The position numbers were made by a program, and so were the translations under genes. Shown here piece after piece: positions 5,511-10,455 of a DNA stretch of 10,455 nt. Every line of letters begins with the position of its first letter. Within the stretch, counting starts at the first letter, position 1. Location: positions 1 to 10,455 of the forward strand of contig JAKEEV010000924.1 in assembly GCA_022616395.1 (NCBI GenBank). The letters are read 5' to 3'. Source of the DNA: Planctomycetia bacterium (lineage in GTDB: Bacteria > Planctomycetota > Planctomycetia > Gemmatales > Gemmataceae). The notes under the pieces were generated by a model. It saw nothing but the letters and a program-made list of their open reading frames with translations. It had not been told where the DNA came from and did not search any database.

Positions 5511-7904
5511 ATGTTCCTTCATCGTGAAGTCCTTGATGAAGAAGCAGAGGTTCCGGTAGTCGCCGGGGATGAAGTAGCTTGGCGCTTCACAGCGGAACTG
5601 GATCGCCGAGCGGCCTGGTGGGATTTCGATCTGGTAGGTCGTGCGATCGCCGTGAAGCGATTTGTCGTGTTCCGGGACGAGGGGCTTCTCCAGTGTGAAG
5701 GAATGCTCGTTCGGCCCAGCCCTGGTGACATCCGATCCGGTCAGGGTGAGGTTCTCTCCGGTCATGGTGAGGATGAAGGGGCCGTAGACATCCACACCGA
5801 TAGTGAATTCGAGTGTGAACTTGCGGGTGCGGTCGGTAGGGTTCACGAAAACGAGCGTGGAGTTGTAGGAACCCCAGTGAACCGGGGCGATGGCGTCGAC
5901 TTGATCGGCCGTGCTGAAGCCGTTGAGCCACAGCGGAGCCACCCACTCGCGTTCCTGGGTGGCGATTCTCTCGAAGCTTGGCCCATCGACCTGCTTGTAG
6001 GCGTCGCGATAGGGGCGCAGGTCGAGGAAGAACTGATTACCGTCCTCGTGGACAACTTCGGGGAGTCGCGCGCCTCGCTGCTTCACTAACAGGGCGTAGA
6101 GGTCGTTGATCCGGTTAATGAGCGTTGCGGCATTGTGGCCTGGTATTGGTGGGAATCCTCGGCCGTCGATCAGTATCGCATCGAATCCGCGGGCCACGAT
6201 TCGGGGAAGCAACTCATCCGTTTTGACGAACGACACGTCGCGCAGCCAGGCATCGGTCTCCCGTCCCTTCATCGCTCCGAAACTCCAGCAGAGCGTATCG
6301 GTCATGATGTATCCGCGTGCGTGTTCGTAGGCGGGCATCTTGTGGATCGGTCGGCCTTCGGGGAATGCGCTGTAGGGGAGGCAAAACACTTTGGCCCCTG
6401 GCGCGGCCTGTTCGATCTTGGCGAAGAACCGCTTGTCGGCGCGGAAGCGTTCGGCGTGCTTGTCGATGGCGGTTACCACACGCGGCTTGAACCAACTGTA
6501 AGGCGTCTGATCCAGGAAGGCCGCAATGAAGATGACGGCGAGGATCGGGTAGCGGAACTTCCGCATTCGCCCGGTTCGCGTCAGCAGATACCGATCGAGC
6601 CACCACAGCACCGCGAAGAGGCACAGGAAACCGACAACGATACTGATCCGGTTGTACGCGCGAATCTGGGCCATCACCAGAAGGTTGAAGACCGCACCAA
6701 GCCCGCCGATGACGGCCAGGAACAGCAAGAACACCGTCAGGGCTGCCAGAGGCCCCTCTGGCCATCTCTTGCGGTGTGGTAAGACCGCCATCACCATCAG
6801 AGACACCAGTCCGATTCCGCCCAATACTCCGAGTGACCCGGCACTCTCGCTTTCGGCGGGCCGCGTGACCGAACTGTACTGCGTGCGAATTCGCGCGAAC
6901 AGTCTGAGGTTGTGGTCGTTGGTTGGGAGCAACAAGTGGGCGAGCTTCAACCCGTAGATTTCAGCCTCTTCGGGCCCCCGTTGCGTGACCGTCGTGGAGC
7001 CGTACTTCTTCTGGTGAACGTAGGTCGGATAGTGGTAGGCGATGCCGACCGCGACCACCGGTGCAACGACCAACACCGCTGACACTGCTCCACGCCAGGT
7101 GCGAAACACAACCCAGGCGTACAACCCGGCGAACGCATAGGTCGCGCACGCGAAGAATGCGTAATACGCTCCGGCTGACGCGGTCACTGTGCCAAGCACG
7201 ATGTAGCCCAGCGTGAGGAGCGATAACAGTTTCAACCGACGAGAACCATCGGGCCGCGTTGGGAAGAACGGGAAGTTCCCCTTGCAAAGAGCCAGCGTCG
7301 GAATGAGCGAGAGCGGAACCACCCAGTACGCGGCGAGGAAATAGTGATACTGGTAGCGTTCCTGGTGGAACGGCAGAAACGCGTAGAGTAAACCGCCGAG
7401 GGCGGCGACCGGCAGCGAGAGCTTCAACCACCGCAGCACCCACATGGCGGTGAGAACCGTCAGCGGATAGGTGAGCAAGTTGTAGATGTTGTAAACCAAC
7501 AGCAAGTCCGAAGTGAATCGACCGATCAACTTGATGATGGTGAAGTGCAAGTGGTCGATGACGGGGAAGTCATCGAGCTCCTGGACTCCCGGCCAGCCCA
7601 GGCGCTCGTTTCGCCAGTGACTCCCATGCTCGAGCATCGTCTTGACGAGAGGCAAGTAGAGCAGGGCATCGAGATCGTAGTAGAACGGAGCGTGTAGATC
7701 CTGTTCCCAGAGTCTCAGGCCGAAGAAGACGAGGATGCACGAGAGCAACATGCTGCCGGCATACCACGCCAACCGTTCCCACCATTTGTGGGGACGGTCC
7801 AGATCCGCTGGAGCAACAACTTCATGTGGTTCGGGGGAAGCGCCCGCAACAGCCGCCGATTCAGGCGAAGCTGTCGGCTGCAAGGGGACGGGCGGTTCGG
7901 GCAT
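5508..7904 (-). CDS. Large multi-pass membrane protein with C-terminal beta-rich domain, putative GT-C-like glycosyltransferase (798 aa)
   Basis: No exact family is recognised. The N-terminus (1-45) is Pro/Ala/Glu-rich and probably cytoplasmic. A membrane helix (46-66) is followed by an acidic extracytoplasmic loop with YYDLDALLYLPL (75-86) and QELDDFPVIDHLH (108-120), where GT-C enzymes place catalytic acids. About nine to ten more helices follow between 132 and 466, including MAQIRAYNRISIVVGFL (411-427), resembling IRAIGR of the 585-aa protein at 415-2172. Residues 480-660 are soluble. Residues 670-798 alternate short hydrophobic strands (STLVFVNPTDRTRKFTLEF, YQIEIPPGRSAIQFRC, YRNLCFFIKDF), suggesting a beta-sandwich that may bind glycan or lipid-linked substrate. 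Role is inferred: sugar transfer or export at the envelope. The ATG at 7904 has only a weak GAG upstream. The stop lies inside a 28-bp inverted repeat. Divergent from the gene at 7998. Confidence 0.88.
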   Translation of the reverse strand: MPEPPVPLQPTASPESAAVAGASPEPHEVVAPADLDRPHKWWERLAWYAGSMLLSCILVFFGLRLWEQDLHAPFYYDLDALLYLPLVKTMLEHGSHWRNERLGWPGVQELDDFPVIDHLHFTIIKLIGRFTSDLLLVYNIYNLLTYPLTVLTAMWVLRWLKLSLPVAALGGLLYAFLPFHQERYQYHYFLAAYWVVPLSLIPTLALCKGNFPFFPTRPDGSRRLKLLSLLTLGYIVLGTVTASAGAYYAFFACATYAFAGLYAWVVFRTWRGAVSAVLVVAPVVAVGIAYHYPTYVHQKKYGSTTVTQRGPEEAEIYGLKLAHLLLPTNDHNLRLFARIRTQYSSVTRPAESESAGSLGVLGGIGLVSLMVMAVLPHRKRWPEGPLAALTVFLLFLAVIGGLGAVFNLLVMAQIRAYNRISIVVGFLCLFAVLWWLDRYLLTRTGRMRKFRYPILAVIFIAAFLDQTPYSWFKPRVVTAIDKHAERFRADKRFFAKIEQAAPGAKVFCLPYSAFPEGRPIHKMPAYEHARGYIMTDTLCWSFGAMKGRETDAWLRDVSFVKTDELLPRIVARGFDAILIDGRGFPPIPGHNAATLINRINDLYALLVKQRGARLPEVVHEDGNQFFLDLRPYRDAYKQVDGPSFERIATQEREWVAPLWLNGFSTADQVDAIAPVHWGSYNSTLVFVNPTDRTRKFTLEFTIGVDVYGPFILTMTGENLTLTGSDVTRAGPNEHSFTLEKPLVPEHDKSLHGDRTTYQIEIPPGRSAIQFRCEAPSYFIPGDYRNLCFFIKDFTMKEH

Positions 7905-7997
7905 GCGTGGTCTCGTTTCGGCGGGAAGCCTCTATACCAATCGCGGGGCAGACTCTGCTAATCCGTCAACACGAATAGTTAGGGTAACAGGTGTCCG
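7905..7997. promoter_or_regulatory. Divergent intergenic region between membrane protein gene and epimerase-like gene
   Basis: This 93-base gap must hold the promoters of two divergent genes. No convincing -35/-10 pair is seen: a minus-strand TTGACG (7969-7964) and TATAGA (7936-7931) are 27 bases apart, too far. A small palindrome GCAGACTCTGC (7948-7958) is near the middle. On the plus strand AGGTG (7989-7993) is four bases from the ATG at 7998 and could be its SD. Confidence 0.4.
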
Positions 7998-8852
7998 ATG
8001 TCATCCCTTCCCGCGGATGTGGATACTTTGATTATTGGCTGTGGGTACCTCGGTCGCAGAGTTGCATCACGCTTGTTGGCGGCCGGGAGGTGTGTCTCAG
8101 CGCTGACGCGCCGGAACGCCGAGCCGCTTCGTGAGCTATCCATCGAGCCGATCACCGGCGATGTACTCGATCCTTCGAGCTTGCGAAATTTGCCAGCCGC
8201 TTCCACCGTGCTTTATGCAGTCGGCCTGGATCGTTCCGCGAAGCACTCAATGCGAGAGGTGTACGTTTCGGGGCTGTCTCACGTTCTCGATACGCTCCCG
8301 CCGTGCCAGAGGTTCATCTATGTGTCCAGCACGAGCGTCTACTCGCAGACCGATGGCGAATGGGTAGACGAACACAGCTCATGCGCGCCAACAGAGGAAT
8401 CAGGCAAGGTCGTACTCGAAGCCGAGCAGCTTCTCCGCGCCAAACGCCCCGATGCGATCATTCTTCGCCTCGCGGGTCTGTACGGGCCGGATCGGTTGCT
8501 CCGCAAGCAAGCCCTTCTGAATGGCGAACCGCTTGTTGGCGACGGCGAGAAATGGCTGAATCTCGTTCATGTGGCCGATGGCGCTTCCGCGGTTCTCGCT
8601 GCTGAATTCCACAGCGCGCCCGGAGAGACATACAACATCGCGGACGGTGTTCCGGCGACGCGCAGAGAATTCTACACACTCCTCGCGAAGTTACTCGGCG
8701 CGCCTGAAGCGAAGTTCGATCACCGAGCCGAACCGGGAACTCCTCACCGACGCATCGACAGCACCAAAGCACGCTCCGCGCTCGGTTGGTCGCCCTGCTT
8801 CCCCGACTATCGCGAAGGCTTGACCTCAGCCATCAAAGAATCGACGATGTAA
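7998..8852 (+). CDS. Atypical SDR, NAD-dependent epimerase/dehydratase-like protein (YeeZ-like)
   Basis: A 284-residue soluble Rossmann protein of the extended or atypical short-chain dehydrogenase superfamily. The strand-turn with GCGYLG (14-19) binds the dinucleotide; LTRR (37-40) just after strand 2 could favour NADP. YVSSTSVYS (108-116) is the conserved strand-5 block, followed by GEWVDE (120-125); LRLAGLYGPDR (157-167), NLVHVADGASAVL (188-200) and TYNIADG (211-217) match nucleotide-sugar epimerase-type regions. The catalytic Tyr of the YxxxK motif is not evident: the aligned segment reads EESGK (133-137), with only the Lys kept. This occurs in YeeZ-like relatives, so the reaction cannot be named. 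The C-terminal RIDSTKARSALGW (252-264) is typical of the family. AGGTG precedes the ATG closely. The next gene begins 50 bases downstream on the same strand. Confidence 0.9.
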   Translation: MSSLPADVDTLIIGCGYLGRRVASRLLAAGRCVSALTRRNAEPLRELSIEPITGDVLDPSSLRNLPAASTVLYAVGLDRSAKHSMREVYVSGLSHVLDTLPPCQRFIYVSSTSVYSQTDGEWVDEHSSCAPTEESGKVVLEAEQLLRAKRPDAIILRLAGLYGPDRLLRKQALLNGEPLVGDGEKWLNLVHVADGASAVLAAEFHSAPGETYNIADGVPATRREFYTLLAKLLGAPEAKFDHRAEPGTPHRRIDSTKARSALGWSPCFPDYREGLTSAIKESTM

Positions 8853-8882
8853 CTTCGCGAAGATCAGGGGGCTTACGCCCCC
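8853..8882. repeat. Two small palindromes between the epimerase-like and DUF1080 genes
   Basis: Directly after the stop comes the perfect palindrome CTTCGCGAAG (8853-8862), then GGGGGC-TTAC-GCCCCC (8867-8882), a six-pair GC hairpin with a four-base loop. No T-tract follows, and the SD of the next gene begins nine bases later. The hairpin could attenuate transcription, cap the downstream mRNA, or be a fragment of a dispersed repeat. Confidence 0.6.
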
Positions 8883-8890
8883 CGCTCGCC

Positions 8891-8898
8891 AAGAGGTG
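8891..8898 (+). promoter_or_regulatory. Ribosome binding site deciding the DUF1080 start
   Basis: AAGAGGTG lies four bases before the ATG at 8903, which begins a good signal peptide. The longer in-frame GTG start at 8786 lies inside the preceding gene and would bury the signal peptide. Confidence 0.75.
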
Positions 8899-8902
8899 CC
8901 TC

Positions 8903-10003
8903 ATGTACCGACTACTTGCTGTCTGCGCTGTGCTTGCGTTCGCAACACCCACGCTGGCCGATGACAAGGACAAACCAAAGCCGAACACGCTCACCCCAAA
9001 GGAGATCGCGGAAGGCTGGGTTCTGCTCTTCGACGGAGAGACGACGTTCGGGTGGAAGATCGAGGGCGCGGCGGAGGTGAAGGATGGTGTGCTGATTCTC
9101 GGCAAAGACAAGAAGACCACCGCGCAGATCCCTGCTCACTTCGGCACTGCGTACGAGGTGAGGGTTGAATTCCAGGGGAAGGGGATTATCGCGGCTGGCC
9201 GGATCACCGGCAACTGTGATGACCCGGTCGGCGGCGAGTACTGGGGCGGGGTTGATGATGAATGGGATGGAAACAAGCGTAACGCTTCCCGTTTCGGGGG
9301 ACCAGGGAAAGGAAGTTGGGGATTCAGGGAGAGAAAGCCCGACCAGCCGCCAGTGAAGTTCACAACGGACGGGAAGAATGTGATCCATGTCCGCAACGTG
9401 AAACTCCGCCCGCTCAACACGACCGACCTCTTCACCGGTAAGAACCTTGATGGCTGGAAAGTCAACGCGGTCAACCCGAAGCGGATGTCATCGGAGTTTG
9501 AAGTGACCAAAGCCGGCGAGCTGTCAGTCAAGAACGGCCCAGGTGATCTCGTGACCGAGAAAGAGTTCGATAACTTCGTGCTGCAACTCGAATGCAAGAC
9601 GCTCGGTAAGGCGCTCAATAGCGGAATCTTCTTCCGCTGCATCCCCGGCCAGTATCAGAACGGCTACGAGGCTCAGATTCAGAACGCGTACAAGGAGAAC
9701 GACCGCACCAAGCCCGTGGATTTCGGCACCGGCGCGATCTATCGGCGCATCGCGGCGCGCAAAGTCGTGAGTAACGATAACGAATGGTTCACGATGACTG
9801 TCGTGGCCGATGGGAAGCACTTCGCGACGTGGGTGAACGGCTACCAGACCGTGGACTGGATCGACGACCGGAAGGAAAACGAGAACCCGCGAAACGGCTA
9901 CCGAGCCGCGAAGGGACCAATCTCCATCCAGGGCCACGACCCCACAACAGACTTGCTCTTCCGCAACATTCGGATTGTAGAGTTGCCTGCGGAGAAGAAA
10001 TAA
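8903..10003 (+). CDS. Secreted DUF1080 / 3-keto-disaccharide hydrolase-domain protein
   Basis: A 366-residue exported protein. Residues 1-19 form a signal peptide (MYRLLAVCAVLAFATPTLA, cleavage likely before Asp20), with no lipobox Cys at the cleavage site. Residues 172-362 form a complete DUF1080 domain with concanavalin-like fold: LFTGKNLDGWKV (176-187), FEVTKAGELSV (199-209), LVTEKEFDNFVLQLECK (216-232), NSGIFFRC (239-246), GYEAQIQNA (254-262), GTGAIY (275-280), NEWFTMTVVADG (293-304), HFATWVNG (306-313), GPISIQGHD (338-346) and FRNIRIVEL (353-361). Residues 38-165 look like a shorter, diverged copy (LLFDGETTFGWKI, 41-53, against LFTGKNLDGWKV). Some family members hydrolyse 3-keto-glycosides made by sugar oxidoreductases; the substrate here is unknown. 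The domain is very abundant in planctomycetes, which supports the host guess. It may be expressed with the epimerase-like gene 50 bases upstream. Confidence 0.93.
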   Translation: MYRLLAVCAVLAFATPTLADDKDKPKPNTLTPKEIAEGWVLLFDGETTFGWKIEGAAEVKDGVLILGKDKKTTAQIPAHFGTAYEVRVEFQGKGIIAAGRITGNCDDPVGGEYWGGVDDEWDGNKRNASRFGGPGKGSWGFRERKPDQPPVKFTTDGKNVIHVRNVKLRPLNTTDLFTGKNLDGWKVNAVNPKRMSSEFEVTKAGELSVKNGPGDLVTEKEFDNFVLQLECKTLGKALNSGIFFRCIPGQYQNGYEAQIQNAYKENDRTKPVDFGTGAIYRRIAARKVVSNDNEWFTMTVVADGKHFATWVNGYQTVDWIDDRKENENPRNGYRAAKGPISIQGHDPTTDLLFRNIRIVELPAEKK

Positions 10004-10203
10004 GAGGATTCACCGCAGAGAACGCAGAGGGGTAAGCGTCACGACGGTTGGTGGAAAATGAGTTCACTAAGCGTTAACCCGCTGGGTTTCGACGGCGGTT
10101 GTCCAACACCCAGCCAGCGATAGCCCGCTGGGTTGCTGACGACACAAAGACGCTCATCTTGGGTTTGTGGAGACGCTGTGGCTCTTGCCCAGCGTGGAGT
10201 GAG

Positions 10204-10228
10204 CACTTGATCAGATACTGAACAAGTG
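10204..10228. repeat. 25-base near-perfect palindrome
   Basis: CACTTG (10204-10209) pairs with CAAGTG (10223-10228), then one A/A mismatch, then TCAG (10211-10214) with CTGA (10218-10221) around the centre ATA. With ten pairs it could be an operator or a hairpin. No T-tract follows on either side. Confidence 0.65.
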
Positions 10229-10246
10229 TCGATATTCCGACAGATA

Positions 10247-10292
10247 GATTGCCAGATTGCCAACATTGCCAACTACTGATTTTGGCAATCTG
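10247..10292. repeat. ATTGCCA repeat cluster with inverted copy
   Basis: GATTGCCA occurs twice back to back (10247-10254, 10255-10262), ATTGCCAA again at 10265-10272, and the inverse TTGGCAATCTG at 10282-10292 forms an 11-bp inverted repeat with 10253-10263. The cluster lies 29 bases upstream of a TACAAT box, so it may be a multi-site operator; this is inference. Confidence 0.6.
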
Positions 10293-10455
10293 ACCCCTTG
10301 GGCCAACTTCGTGAACTTTTGTACAATATACCGCTCCTCGATCTCCTCCTGGTAACAACAGATTTCAAACGTTGCGTGTGATTCTGTTGGAAGTATTGGC
10401 GGAGCGGCAGTTTGTGGTCGAAAATGGTCCGCACGATTCGGTTGTGACTGGCGCG

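Larger units (their letters stand above)
10004..10455. other. Repeat-rich stretch without a certain gene
   Basis: This 452-base tail has no frame I would call as a confident gene. It contains CGCAGAG twice (10014-10020, 10023-10029); CCCGCTGGGTT twice (10078-10088, 10124-10134) with the inverse ACCCAGC between (10108-10114); a 25-base near-perfect palindrome (10204-10228); a cluster of ATTGCCA repeats with an inverted copy (10247-10292); and a TACAAT -10-like box (10322-10327). The span 10201-10320 is only 53 of 120 G+C, below the coding regions. A plus-strand frame is open from 10315 to the edge; minus-strand frames are also open at the edge, so the coding strand is unresolved. Confidence 0.6.

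Noticed and set aside
5371..5511. N-terminal extension of glutamate dehydrogenase to 5511
   Set aside because: It translates the large palindrome and the predicted promoter; the ATG at 5370 has a strong SD and gives a normal family length.
5511..6782. Two plus-strand open frames (192 and 215 codons) antisense to the 798-aa protein
   Set aside because: They are shadows of a GC-rich gene: the minus frame has clear membrane segments, while these are low-complexity and lack a plausible SD.
8786..8902. N-terminal extension of the DUF1080 protein to 8786
   Set aside because: It lies within the epimerase-like gene and would place residues before an obvious signal peptide.
10074..10358. Minus-strand frames in the tail (77 and 94 codons)
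   Set aside because: They cross the repeat patchwork, have no SD or recognisable domain, and look like translated repeats.

Overview
The window reads as a chromosomal segment of a GC-rich bacterium, most likely a planctomycete close to Gemmata. That is inferred from a secreted DUF1080 (3-keto-disaccharide hydrolase-like) protein, several large multi-pass glycosyltransferase-like proteins, GC-rich codon use and short palindromic repeats between genes. No rRNA, tRNA, CRISPR array, transposase or phage gene was seen.

Left and centre (1-7904): five genes run leftwards on the minus strand. In transcription order they are a 798-residue membrane protein with a beta-rich C-terminal domain (7904-5508), a Glu/Leu/Phe/Val-family glutamate dehydrogenase (5370-4078), a GT39/PMT-like glycosyltransferase (3943-2222), a 585-residue multi-pass membrane protein (2172-415), and the N-terminal 125 residues of a close paralogue of the latter, cut by the window edge (375-1). 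The last three are separated by only 49 and 39 bases and look like one transcription unit. Together with the 798-residue protein they suggest a role in moving sugars from a lipid carrier onto an envelope acceptor, which is inference from fold and motifs. The glutamate dehydrogenase is metabolically unrelated and is bracketed by two very long perfect or near-perfect palindromes (4001-4067 and 5445-5510). It also has its own good -10 box.

Right (7998-10003): after a 93-base divergent gap, two genes run rightwards: an atypical SDR/NAD-dependent epimerase-like protein (7998-8852) and the secreted DUF1080 protein (8903-10003), which appears to carry two related modules. They are 50 bases apart with a small GC-rich hairpin between them.

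Tail (10004-10455): no certain gene. This stretch is visibly less GC-rich in part (53 of 120 bases in 10201-10320) and holds several short direct and inverted repeats, a possible -10 box and an open frame running off the right edge.

I found no clear new multi-gene system. The most notable signals are the palindromes flanking the dehydrogenase gene, the candidate operator next to its -10 box, the tandem paralogues, and the repeat-rich tail.
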